Origin: Flavobacteriaceae bacterium
GTDB lineage: Bacteria; Bacteroidota; Bacteroidia; Flavobacteriales; Flavobacteriaceae
Direction of reading: 5' to 3'
DNA length: 38,050 nt
Assembly: GCA_947457615.1 (NCBI GenBank)
Contig: CANGWK010000027.1
Location: 1-38,050, forward strand
The position numbers and the translations under genes are program-made. A model generated the notes under the pieces. It did no database searches. It saw nothing but the letters and a program-made list of their open reading frames with translations, and was not told where the DNA came from. Shown one piece after another: positions 23,378 through 31,401 of the stretch. Position 1 is the first letter of the stretch; each line of letters begins with the position of its first letter.

Positions 23378-26065
23378 GTGTTAAAAAACAATACGAATAC
23401 ATTTATAACACTATTATTTTTAGGAGTTATCTTCTCCTCTTTTGCACAAGATAAGGTTCCATTTGACCAAGGAAAAAAGTATATTTTAGCTAATGTTAAT
23501 GTGTTAGGTAAAATAAGTTATAATCAACAAACTGTAGTTACTTTTGCTGGACTTGAAAAAGGTCAAAATGTTACTGTTCCTGGAGAAGAGGTTAGTAACG
23601 CGATTAAAAAATTAGGCAAACTAGGCCTTTTTAGTGATATTGACTTTTATGTTAACGATGTAAAAGGAGATAGTATTTATTTAGATTTAGAAATAGTAGA
23701 ATTGCCAAAATTAAAAGAGGTTAAATTTACTGGTGTCAAGAAAAATAAGGCAGAAGAATTAATAAAAGAAAATTCTTTAACAAAAGGTAAAATTGTAAAT
23801 GAAAATTTACTTACTACAACAAAAATTTATTTAGAAAATAAGTATAAAAAAGACGGTTATTTCAATACCAAAGTTAATATAAGAACCATTCCTGATTCTA
23901 CTAAAAATGGAGTTAACCTATTAGTTAACATTGACAAAGGAAATAAAATAAAAATTCGCCAAATTGCTTTTGAAGGTAATGAACAGTTTTCGGATAAAAA
24001 ACTTCGAAAAGCAATGAAAAATACGAAGCAAATTAATCCTATTAGAATACTAAAAGCTTCAAAATTCATCAAAAAGAAATACGAAGAAGATTTAGTTAAA
24101 TTAGTTGATGCATACAAAGAAAAAGGGTTTAGAGATGCTAGAGTAGTTACTGATTCAGTTTGGTTGGACTCTAAAAAAAATAAAATAGACATTAATATTA
24201 AAGTTGAAGAAGGACATAAATATTACTTTGGAGATATTAAGTTCTTAGGGAATTCTATATATTCTGATCAATTATTAAGCAACATTCTTGGCATCAAAAA
24301 GGGAGATGTTTATAATGGTGTATTATTAGAAAAAAGAATAGCCGATAAAACAAAACCAGACGGAGAAGATTTAACTAATTTATATCAAAATAATGGTTAT
24401 TTATTCTCAACTATCAACCCAGTAGAAGTAAAAACTGCAAACGATTCTATTGATTTTGAAATTCGAGTTACCGAAGGACCAATTGCCTATTTTAATAAAA
24501 TTACCGTTGTTGGAAATGACAAAACTAACGACAAAGTGATTTACAGAGAATTAAGAACTAAGCCTGGGCAAAAATATAGTAAAGAGGATTTAGTTAGAAC
24601 CATACGTGAAATTGGACAGCTAGGGTTTTTTGATCCCGAAGCAATAGATCCGAAATTTAAAAATGTAGATCCAACTGCGGGAACTGTAGATATAGAATAT
24701 AATCTAGTAGAAAAAGGATCTAGCCAAATAGAACTTCAAGGAGGTTATGGCGGCGGCGGATTTATTGGAACATTAGGATTATCATTCAATAATTTCTCAA
24801 TGAAAAACATATTTAAAAAAGAGTCTTACCACCCTCTTCCAATGGGAGATGGACAGAAAGTCTCTTTGAGATTACAAGCAAGTACTTTTTTTAGAACCTA
24901 TAGTTTGTCGTTTTCTGAACCTTGGTTTGGAGGAAAAAAACCGATAAGTTTCTCTACTTCTATATCTCAAAGTAAACAATACCTATACTCTGGTTCTTAT
25001 AATAGTATTGATAAAAACAAAAGTTTTAACATAACATCACTTTCCGTAGGAATAGCTAAAAGATTAACAGTGCCAGATGATTATTTTGTATTATCTACCG
25101 CATTAAGTTTCCAACATTACGATTTAAATAATTACAATACCGGATTATTTACATTTGGAAATGGCTCTTCTAAGAACGTTGCTTTCAATATTGGTTTAAC
25201 GAGAAACAGCAAAGGAATTAACCCAATTTTTCCAACAAAAGGTTCTGAATTTAGTATTTCTACAAAATTCACAATCCCCTACTCTTCATTCAATAATGTA
25301 AATTATGGTGATTTAAAAAATCAGGCCGATTACAAGCAAACACATCAATCCTCTTCCATAGTTGATCAAAACTTTGGTGCTGATGGTATTTTTATTCATG
25401 AAGGAGATTACATAAAAACTGCCACTGTAGTAAACCCACAAGGCCAAACTGTAACTGGAATTGTTAGAACCGATAATTACGAAGATGCTAGTGTTGATCA
25501 AGCTAAAGTAGATCAAAAAAGGTTCAATTGGTTAGAATATTATAAAGTAAAATTAAAAGTAGATTGGTACAGCAAGTTAATTGGTGATGACCAGCACGCA
25601 TTGGTATTACGAAGTTTAGCAGAGTTTGGCTATCTTGGAGCATACAATTCTGCAAGAGGTGTTGTCCCATTTGAAAGATTTTTTGTTGGAGGTGATGGTT
25701 TAGCTAATTATGCTTTAGACGGAAGAGAAGTAGTTCAATTAAGAGGCTATCCTAATCAATCTTTATCTGCTTCAACTGGTGGTTCTATCTTTAATAAATT
25801 CTCATTAGAATTAAGATATCCTTTAACTTTGAAAGCAGCTGCCTCAATTTATGGATTAACTTTTCTTGAAGCAGGAGCCTCCTACAACAATTTTCAGGAA
25901 TATAATCCGTTTTCAATTCAGCGATCTGCTGGTTTTGGTATTAGAATATTTATGCCTGCCTTTGGTTTGTTGGGAATTGACTTTGCTCATGGTTTTGACC
26001 CAGTGCCTGGAACAACTGTAAAAAGTGGATGGCAAACACATTTTATTATTGGTCAACAATTTTAG
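23378..26065 (+). CDS. bamA: Outer membrane protein assembly factor BamA
   Basis: The core of the machine that folds beta-barrels into the outer membrane. I chose the GTG at 23378, one base after the uppS stop, because it gives a clean signal peptide (MLKNNTNTFITLLFLGVIFSSFAQ) and an 895-residue protein. The frame is open upstream, but that would overlap uppS by about 110 bp and bury the signal. POTRA repeats cover about residues 35-450 (LANVNVLGKISYN, KEVKFTGVKKNKAEE, IRQIAFEGNEQFSDKKLRKAM, KYYFGDIKFLGNSIYSDQ, YFNKITVVGNDKTNDKVIYRELRTKPG). The surface-antigen barrel follows, with VVQLRGYPNQS near its end (VRGF-like lid motif) and a C-terminal aromatic strand HFIIGQQF. Confidence 0.95.
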   Translation: MLKNNTNTFITLLFLGVIFSSFAQDKVPFDQGKKYILANVNVLGKISYNQQTVVTFAGLEKGQNVTVPGEEVSNAIKKLGKLGLFSDIDFYVNDVKGDSIYLDLEIVELPKLKEVKFTGVKKNKAEELIKENSLTKGKIVNENLLTTTKIYLENKYKKDGYFNTKVNIRTIPDSTKNGVNLLVNIDKGNKIKIRQIAFEGNEQFSDKKLRKAMKNTKQINPIRILKASKFIKKKYEEDLVKLVDAYKEKGFRDARVVTDSVWLDSKKNKIDINIKVEEGHKYYFGDIKFLGNSIYSDQLLSNILGIKKGDVYNGVLLEKRIADKTKPDGEDLTNLYQNNGYLFSTINPVEVKTANDSIDFEIRVTEGPIAYFNKITVVGNDKTNDKVIYRELRTKPGQKYSKEDLVRTIREIGQLGFFDPEAIDPKFKNVDPTAGTVDIEYNLVEKGSSQIELQGGYGGGGFIGTLGLSFNNFSMKNIFKKESYHPLPMGDGQKVSLRLQASTFFRTYSLSFSEPWFGGKKPISFSTSISQSKQYLYSGSYNSIDKNKSFNITSLSVGIAKRLTVPDDYFVLSTALSFQHYDLNNYNTGLFTFGNGSSKNVAFNIGLTRNSKGINPIFPTKGSEFSISTKFTIPYSSFNNVNYGDLKNQADYKQTHQSSSIVDQNFGADGIFIHEGDYIKTATVVNPQGQTVTGIVRTDNYEDASVDQAKVDQKRFNWLEYYKVKLKVDWYSKLIGDDQHALVLRSLAEFGYLGAYNSARGVVPFERFFVGGDGLANYALDGREVVQLRGYPNQSLSASTGGSIFNKFSLELRYPLTLKAAASIYGLTFLEAGASYNNFQEYNPFSIQRSAGFGIRIFMPAFGLLGIDFAHGFDPVPGTTVKSGWQTHFIIGQQF

Positions 26066-26073
26066 TATATTTG
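26066..26073 (+). promoter_or_regulatory. Internal -7 promoter box for the ompH pair
   Basis: TATATTTG begins right after the bamA stop codon and 25 bp before the ompH start. It could give the two OmpH genes extra, independent transcription within the cluster. Confidence 0.5.
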
Positions 26074-26097
26074 CTTAAATTTAAAAATATATATGTT

Positions 26098-27096
26098 ATG
26101 AAAAAATATATTTTATTAGTAGTGTTATCATCAATATTATTTACCAGTAATGTTAAAGCACAAGCGCGTGGCATAAAAATTGGTTATATTGATATGGAGT
26201 ATATTTTAGAAAAAATTTCAAATTATGCTGAGGCAAAAAATCAATTGGAGCAAAAAGCCGATAAATGGAAACAGGAAATAGAAGCTAAAAAAAGTGATAT
26301 TTCAAAATTGAAAGAAGCTTTAAAAACCGAAAAAGTTTTATTAACTAAAGAATTAATTGAAGAAAGAGAAGTAGAAATAAATTTTCAAGAAAGCGAACTT
26401 ACTGATTACCAACAAAAAAAGTTTGGGCCTAATGGGGAACTAATTGTACAAAAATCAGTACTAATAAAACCAATTCAAGATCAAGTTTTCAATGCTGTTC
26501 AAGATATTGCAGAAGCAAAAAAATACGATTATATCCTTGATAAGTCTTCCGATTTAACCATGTTGTTTGCCGCAAAAAAACATGATCTTAGTGATCGCGT
26601 AATACAAATTCTTACGCGTTCTGAAAAAAAGGAGCAAATGTCAAAAAAGCAACAAAAACTTGAAGATGAAAAAGAACGCAAGCAAGACATGTTGGACGAT
26701 AATCCAGAGATGTCGGAAAAACAAAAAATTGCTGAAGAAAGAAAAGCTGCTCGATTGAAAATGGTAGAAGACAAAAAACTTGCAGCAGAAGAAAAAAAAG
26801 CTGCCGCTGAAGCAAAGCGTAAACAAGCACTAGAGGATAACCTTGCTAAAAGAAATGGCATAGTTTCTGATAATAATACTTCTACTGATACTAAAAATGA
26901 AAATGCAAACTCTGAAAAAACACCAGCGGAAGAAAAAAGAGCTGCAGCGGAAGAAACAAAGAAAAAAACATTAGAAGATAGACAGAAAGCACTTGAGGAT
27001 AGAAAAAATGCTGCTGAAGAGAAAAAATTAAAGATTATTGCAGACAGAGAGGCTGCTAAAAAAGCAAAAGAAGACGCTAAAAACAATAAACCCTAA
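26098..27096 (+). CDS. OmpH/Skp-family periplasmic chaperone with long charged tail
   Basis: A 332-residue exported protein. The signal peptide is MKKYILLVVLSSILFTSNVKAQ; the frame is open further upstream, but this ATG gives the signal sequence and follows the promoter box. Residues about 25-170 are an OmpH/Skp domain (GIKIGYIDMEYILEKISNYAEAKNQLEQKADKWKQEIEAKK ... ILTRSEKKE), the jellyfish-like chaperone that carries outer-membrane proteins to BamA. Residues about 175-332 are an unusual Lys/Glu/Ala-rich coiled-coil tail with repeats such as EEKKAAAEAKRK, EEKRAAAEETKKK and EEKKLKIIADREAAKK. Standard Skp proteins lack such a tail. Confidence 0.9.
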   Translation: MKKYILLVVLSSILFTSNVKAQARGIKIGYIDMEYILEKISNYAEAKNQLEQKADKWKQEIEAKKSDISKLKEALKTEKVLLTKELIEEREVEINFQESELTDYQQKKFGPNGELIVQKSVLIKPIQDQVFNAVQDIAEAKKYDYILDKSSDLTMLFAAKKHDLSDRVIQILTRSEKKEQMSKKQQKLEDEKERKQDMLDDNPEMSEKQKIAEERKAARLKMVEDKKLAAEEKKAAAEAKRKQALEDNLAKRNGIVSDNNTSTDTKNENANSEKTPAEEKRAAAEETKKKTLEDRQKALEDRKNAAEEKKLKIIADREAAKKAKEDAKNNKP

Positions 27097-27131
27097 TAAA
27101 TAAAAACAATAATTAAATTAAAACTAAGAAG

Positions 27132-27635
27132 ATGAAACAAATTAAAACCTTTTTAATAGCTGCAATAGCTTTAGTTGGAATTCAAACTATAAATGCTCAA
27201 GCACCAGCTAAAATTGCTCATGTAGATGTTAATGAAGTAATGACGAAAATGCCTGCAGTATTAGATGCTCAAACTCAATTAAAAAAATTAAGCGATACCT
27301 ATACTGTAGAATACAAAACTATGGTTGATGAATACCAAGGGAAATTAAAAAAATATGATGCTGAAGCAAGTACAGTAACAGATGCAGTGAACCAAACTCG
27401 TCAACAAGAGGTTCAGGATATGCAAAAAAGAATAACAGATTATCAAGAAACTGCTCAAAAAGATTTACAAAAGAAAGAGTCTGACTTGATGAAGCCGATT
27501 ACTGATAAGGTAAAAGCTTCAATTCAAAAAGTTGGAAAAGCTAAAGGATACCAATACGTGATTAATTCAACAGATCTCTTACTTTCAGATGGTCCAGACT
27601 TAACTGCTGACATAAAAAAAGATTTAGGATTTTAA
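27132..27635 (+). CDS. OmpH/Skp-family periplasmic chaperone (short form)
   Basis: A 167-residue protein of the usual Skp length. The signal peptide is MKQIKTFLIAAIALVGIQTINAQ, and the mature part begins APAKIAHVDVNEVMTKMPAVLDAQTQLKKLSDTY. A long coiled-coil follows (residues about 60-125), and the C-terminal strand KGYQYVINSTDLLLSDGPDLT closes the trimer core. It lies 35 bp after the longer paralogue and ends the bamA block; a terminator follows. A role as chaperone for BamA substrates is inferred from family and context. Confidence 0.92.
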   Translation: MKQIKTFLIAAIALVGIQTINAQAPAKIAHVDVNEVMTKMPAVLDAQTQLKKLSDTYTVEYKTMVDEYQGKLKKYDAEASTVTDAVNQTRQQEVQDMQKRITDYQETAQKDLQKKESDLMKPITDKVKASIQKVGKAKGYQYVINSTDLLLSDGPDLTADIKKDLGF

Positions 27636-27658
27636 AAAAAACTAATTTTAAAAAAACC

Positions 27659-27692
27659 AAAACTGCTCGATTTATTTGAGCAGTTTTTTTTT
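27659..27692 (+). terminator. Terminator of the bamA-ompH block
   Basis: AAAACTGCTC (27659-27668) pairs with GAGCAGTTTT (27678-27687) over a 9-nt loop, followed by further T. It abuts the murI promoter box. Confidence 0.88.
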
Positions 27693-27699
27693 ACTTTTG
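27692..27699 (+). promoter_or_regulatory. murI -7 promoter box
   Basis: TACTTTTG matches TAnnTTTG and lies just 4 bp before the murI ATG. Transcription would start at or next to the start codon, implying a leaderless message. Confidence 0.5.
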
Positions 27700-27703
27700 T
27701 TAT

Positions 27704-28483
27704 ATGATAAACAACAATCCCATAGGGCTTTTTGATTCGGGTATTGGAGGAACTTCTATTTGGAGAGAAATTCATCAATTGCTTCCAAATGAAAATACTA
27801 TTTATCTAGCAGATAGTAAAAACGCGCCATACGGAGAGAAATCTAAGGAGGAGATAATTCATTTAAGTAATAAAAATACTGAATTTCTTTTAGAACAGAA
27901 TTGCAAATTAATAGTAGTTGCATGCAATACTGCCACAACAAATGCAATAAAAGAATTACGTTCTAAATACAAAGTGCCATTTATTGGAATTGAGCCTGCT
28001 ATTAAGCCTGCTGCATTAAATTCTAAAACTCAAAAAATAGGTATTCTTGCTACTAAGGGAACACTAAATAGTGAATTGTTTTCGAAAAATACAGAACAAT
28101 TTAAAAATATTCAGATTATAGAACAAATTGGATATGGACTGGTTGAATTAATTGAGGGAGGTAAAATGAATTCCATAGAAATGCAAGATTTATTAATAAA
28201 ATATCTTACTCCAATGTCAGAATCTAATATTGACTACCTAGTTCTAGGCTGTAGCCATTACCCCTATTTAATTCCGCAAATAAAAAAAATTATACCAAAA
28301 AAAATTACAATAATTGACTCAGGTGAAGCTGTAGCGCAACAAACAAAAAAAATCCTGAAGGAAACTGTGGGAAGGAATGAAAACTCTAATTTAAGCGAAA
28401 ACACTTTTCATACCAATATAGATCCAGAAGTTCTTAATGGGATTTTAGAAAATAAGTATACCGTAATTTACAAAGATTTCTAA
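27704..28483 (+). CDS. murI: Glutamate racemase
   Basis: A 259-residue cofactor-independent racemase that makes D-glutamate for peptidoglycan. It has GLFDSGIGGTSIWREI at the N-terminus (Asp11, Ser12), catalytic Cys74 in VVACNTATT, and catalytic Cys183 in LGCSHYP. The length is normal. It follows the bamA-ompH block but is separated from it by a strong terminator and has its own promoter box so close that the message may be leaderless. Confidence 0.96.
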   Translation: MINNNPIGLFDSGIGGTSIWREIHQLLPNENTIYLADSKNAPYGEKSKEEIIHLSNKNTEFLLEQNCKLIVVACNTATTNAIKELRSKYKVPFIGIEPAIKPAALNSKTQKIGILATKGTLNSELFSKNTEQFKNIQIIEQIGYGLVELIEGGKMNSIEMQDLLIKYLTPMSESNIDYLVLGCSHYPYLIPQIKKIIPKKITIIDSGEAVAQQTKKILKETVGRNENSNLSENTFHTNIDPEVLNGILENKYTVIYKDF

Positions 28484-28528
28484 AAAGCCCTGCTTGATAA
28501 TATTAAACGTAGTTACCTCCAAAAAGAG

Positions 28529-28536
28529 TATCTTTG
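28529..28536 (+). promoter_or_regulatory. -7 promoter box of the pseudouridine synthase gene
   Basis: TATCTTTG matches TAnnTTTG, 15 bp before the chosen ATG at 28552. It supports that ATG over the upstream TTG at 28534, which lies inside the box. Confidence 0.55.
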
Positions 28537-28551
28537 CAAAAATTAAAAAGC

Positions 28552-29415
28552 ATGAATAATTCCAATAAAAAACGACCTGGGCCAAGCAAACCTTCAGCAG
28601 ATAGAAAAAAAACTTCTCCTGAATCCAAACCTGCTATGGCTAAACGTTCACAAAACAGAAAGCCTGTCGTTAAAAAAGATTCTCCTAACATTCCAAAACC
28701 AATCAAATCGGACGAAATTCGATTGAACAAATACATTGCAAATTCGGGAGCTTGCTCTCGAAGAGATGCCGATATTTATATCCAGTCAGGAAACGTAAAG
28801 GTAAACGGAATTGCAGTTACTGAAATGGGCTATAAAATTAAACCAGGAGATATCGTAAACTTTGATGGTGCAACTTTAATGCCAGAAAAGAAAGAATATT
28901 TTGTGTTAAACAAACCAAAGAACTTTACAACTTCCAATGAAGAAGTAGAACATCGCCATGTGTTAGAGTTAATAAAAGGCGCTTCCACCTCTAGTTTATC
29001 TCCTGTAGGAAGGATGGACAAAAACACTACTGGCTTACTTCTATTTACTAACGATACTGATATTATTAGAAAATTTAGTTTACCAAATCAAAAATCTCCC
29101 AAGATTTACCAAGTTACTTTAGATAAAAATCTAAAATTTGAAGATTTGGAAAAAATAAATACAGGTGTAACAATAGATGGACACCGATTATTTATTGACG
29201 ATATTAGCTACATTGAAAATGAACCAAAAAATGAGATTGGAATTAAATTAAGAACTCCAAATGTAAAAGTTGTTCGAGCAATTTTTGAAAATTTTAAATA
29301 TACTGTTATTAAAGTAGACAGAGTTGCTTATGCAGGATTAACAAAGAAAAACCTTCCTAGAGGAAATTGGAGAGCCCTAACCGACCAAGAAATCATTAAC
29401 CTTAAAAACATATAA
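28552..29415 (+). CDS. RsuA/RluB/RluF-family rRNA pseudouridine synthase
   Basis: A 287-residue enzyme that converts a specific rRNA uridine to pseudouridine. The first 55 residues are a basic, low-complexity tail (KKRPGPSKPSADRKK ...) likely to touch RNA. An S4 RNA-binding domain spans about 56-104 (IRLNKYIANSGACSRRDADIYIQSGNVKVNG). The catalytic domain has GRMDKNTTGLLLFTND with nucleophile Asp156, and a C-terminal RGNWRALTDQEI, which favours the RluB/RluF side over RsuA. The exact target base cannot be assigned. Its stop codon is part of the terminator stem that follows. Confidence 0.92.
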   Translation: MNNSNKKRPGPSKPSADRKKTSPESKPAMAKRSQNRKPVVKKDSPNIPKPIKSDEIRLNKYIANSGACSRRDADIYIQSGNVKVNGIAVTEMGYKIKPGDIVNFDGATLMPEKKEYFVLNKPKNFTTSNEEVEHRHVLELIKGASTSSLSPVGRMDKNTTGLLLFTNDTDIIRKFSLPNQKSPKIYQVTLDKNLKFEDLEKINTGVTIDGHRLFIDDISYIENEPKNEIGIKLRTPNVKVVRAIFENFKYTVIKVDRVAYAGLTKKNLPRGNWRALTDQEIINLKNI

Positions 29416-29435
29416 CCACGCACCTGCGTGGTTTT
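29414..29435 (+). terminator. Compact terminator overlapping a stop codon
   Basis: AACCACGC (29414-29421) pairs with GCGTGGTT (29426-29433) around ACCT, followed by TT. The stem begins inside the TAA stop of the pseudouridine synthase. The T run is short, so strength is uncertain. Confidence 0.6.
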
Positions 29436-29441
29436 CCATCT

Positions 29442-29804
29442 ATGGTTGTCCAAAAAAATTTATCAATTGCTCATGCATGGTTTGAAGCATTTAATTCGCA
29501 TAATTTAGAAAAACTAATATCACTTTACGATAAAGAAGCTGAACATTTTAGTCCAAAATTAAAACTTAGATTTCCTGAAACTAATGGTTTAGTTATTGGC
29601 AAAGATGCTTTACGCAAATGGTGGAAAGATTCATTTGAAAGATTACCATCACTAAAATATAAAGTTACCTCTTTGACTGCTAATTCCGATCGTGTATTTA
29701 TGGAATATATTCGATTAGTTGAAAACGAAGAATCTATGTTGGTTGCCGAAGTGCTAGAAATTAAAGAAGGAATTATAGTAGCTTCACGCGTTTATCATGG
29801 ATAA
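29442..29804 (+). CDS. SnoaL-like / NTF2-fold small protein
   Basis: A 120-residue single-domain protein. It opens with the NTF2-like pattern SIAHAWFEAFNSHNLEKLISLYDKEAEHFSPKL and continues with a helix (KDALRKWWKDSFERLPSLKYKVTSLTAN) and a curved sheet. SnoaL-like proteins include polyketide cyclases, isomerases and many unassigned proteins; no substrate can be named. It starts 26 bp after the pseudouridine synthase stop, with a small hairpin between, and ends 94 bp before the MscS gene. Confidence 0.82.
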   Translation: MVVQKNLSIAHAWFEAFNSHNLEKLISLYDKEAEHFSPKLKLRFPETNGLVIGKDALRKWWKDSFERLPSLKYKVTSLTANSDRVFMEYIRLVENEESMLVAEVLEIKEGIIVASRVYHG

Positions 29805-29852
29805 TTAAAAGTGTAATGAATATTGATATTAGAAATAATTTTAGAAAATAAC

Positions 29853-29860
29853 TATCTTTG
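29853..29860 (+). promoter_or_regulatory. -7 promoter box of the mscS-like gene
   Basis: TATCTTTG matches TAnnTTTG, 38 bp before the MscS-family ATG. Confidence 0.5.
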
Positions 29861-29898
29861 CAATAGAGACATTACTCAAAATTCGTGGAAATTAAATT

Positions 29899-30723
29899 AT
29901 GGGAAAACTACTTTACATCCATACAATTAAAAATTATTCAGAGGAATTTATTAAAGTCCTTTTAGATTATTCGCCTAAATTAATTTCTGCGTTTATAATT
30001 TTAATTATAGGAATTTACGCTATTAGATTTATTAATAGATTGGCAAAAAAAATAATGATAAAAAGAGATTTAGACCCTACTCTTTCTAAATTTTTAGCCG
30101 ATATATTAATTTGGATATTGCGCGTTTTACTTTTTGTTACTTTTATTTCAAAATTAGGAATAGAAACATCGTCATTTGTAGCAATTCTTGGAGCCGCAGG
30201 ATTAGCAGTTGGTTTATCCCTTCAAGGATCATTATCTAACTTTGCTGGTGGAATGCTAATTATCTTATTCAAGCCGTTTCGAGTTGGAGATACCATAGAG
30301 GCACAAGGAGTAATTGGGACTGTATCTGAAATTGAAATTTTTACAACAAAACTTATTTCTGCAAATAATCAAACCATTTTTATCCCCAATGGGATTTTAT
30401 CCAACGGAATTATAACCAATTTATCGACAGCTGGAATGCGAAGAGTTGATTTAGTATTTACGCTTTCGTATGAAACCGATATTAAATTGGCAAAAGAAAT
30501 AGTGATGCAAGTTATGCAAAGTCATTCCAAAGTTCTTAAAACTCCCGAACCATTAGTAATTGTAAAAGATTTATCAGATACCGCAATTCATTTGGCTATT
30601 CGACCGTGGACTAAAAATGAAGATTTCGGAACTGTTTCTTCTGATATTTTAGAAAATTGTAAGACTGCATTTGAAGAAAAAGGAATTGCTATAGGACTTT
30701 TTGTTAAAGGTGTTGCTAAATAA
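29899..30723 (+). CDS. MscS-family mechanosensitive ion channel
   Basis: A 274-residue inner-membrane channel that opens under membrane tension to release solutes on osmotic downshock. Three membrane helices are visible: about 23-45 (SPKLISAFIILIIGIYAIRF), 65-88 (ADILIWILRVLLFVTFI), and the pore helix about 95-125. The pore helix has the Gly/Ala pattern ILGAAGLAVGLSLQGSLSNFAGGMLIILFKPFRVGD. The beta and alpha/beta cytoplasmic domains follow (IEIFTTKLISANNQTIFIPNG). This is the small MscS architecture without extra N-terminal helices. Its stop is 1 bp from the stop of the convergent tsaB gene. Confidence 0.95.
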   Translation: MGKLLYIHTIKNYSEEFIKVLLDYSPKLISAFIILIIGIYAIRFINRLAKKIMIKRDLDPTLSKFLADILIWILRVLLFVTFISKLGIETSSFVAILGAAGLAVGLSLQGSLSNFAGGMLIILFKPFRVGDTIEAQGVIGTVSEIEIFTTKLISANNQTIFIPNGILSNGIITNLSTAGMRRVDLVFTLSYETDIKLAKEIVMQVMQSHSKVLKTPEPLVIVKDLSDTAIHLAIRPWTKNEDFGTVSSDILENCKTAFEEKGIAIGLFVKGVAK

Positions 30724-30724
30724 A

Positions 30725-31384
30725 TTATTTGGAAAACAAAAAGTCTTTCAAATAATAAGGCTCAAAATAAGCAACATCTACAAAATCTTTTTCTTGAAAT
30801 TTTTTATAAGAAATACTACTCATTTCTTTAGCTGATGGATAAAAATGATTTTCTAAAAAAATAAAGTTTGATTTCGTTACTACCGATTTAACTTTTTCGT
30901 TACTATCTCCAATAAAATAAACTTTTTCTGAAATATAAGCAAAGCTTTCTTCGTTGATAATTTGTGCCTGCACTTCACGTATTTTTTCCTTTTGATGGTT
31001 AAAAACAGCGCTATACACTTCCATTCTTCGCGCATCAATCATCGGGATAATTAAGCCATCTTTTGCAACAACTTGCTGCGCTAAAGATTCCAAAGTATCT
31101 ACAGCAATCAAAGGAATCTGAAGAGCGTAACTTAATCCTTTAGCGGCAGAAACACCTATTCGTAATCCGGTGTAGGAACCTGGACCTTGACTAACAGCTA
31201 TTGCATTTAAATCGGAATTAGAAATCCCTGCTTCATTAATCACTTCTTCAATAAATAGATGCAATTTTTCTGCATGAGAATAACCCAATTCTGCTATTTC
31301 TTTGCAGACAAGGGTTATACCATCTTTTGATAGAGATACCGAACAATTTTTAGTAGCCGTTTCTATGTTCAGAATATAATTCAT
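30725..31384 (-). CDS. tsaB: tRNA threonylcarbamoyladenosine biosynthesis protein TsaB
   Basis: A 219-residue ASKHA-fold protein that partners TsaD and TsaE in making t6A37 on ANN-decoding tRNAs. Family features are LNIETATKNCSVSLSKDG (residues 4-21), SHAEKLH, and AVSQGPGSYTGLRIGVSAAKGLSYAL (about 63-88), then IDARRMEVYSAVF. It lacks the His-x-His metal site of TsaD. It follows the efflux adaptor gene by 17 bp on the same strand and is probably carried on that transcript. Confidence 0.94.
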   Translation of the reverse strand: MNYILNIETATKNCSVSLSKDGITLVCKEIAELGYSHAEKLHLFIEEVINEAGISNSDLNAIAVSQGPGSYTGLRIGVSAAKGLSYALQIPLIAVDTLESLAQQVVAKDGLIIPMIDARRMEVYSAVFNHQKEKIREVQAQIINEESFAYISEKVYFIGDSNEKVKSVVTKSNFIFLENHFYPSAKEMSSISYKKFQEKDFVDVAYFEPYYLKDFLFSK

Positions 31385-31401
31385 TTTTTTTGAAAAAGAG
31401 A

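Noticed and set aside
26529..27086. 185-codon open frame on the minus strand opposite ompH
   Set aside because: It is the antisense of a Lys/Glu/Ala-rich coiled-coil, which rarely gives stops in reverse; its translation is low-complexity Ser/Phe and has no family features.
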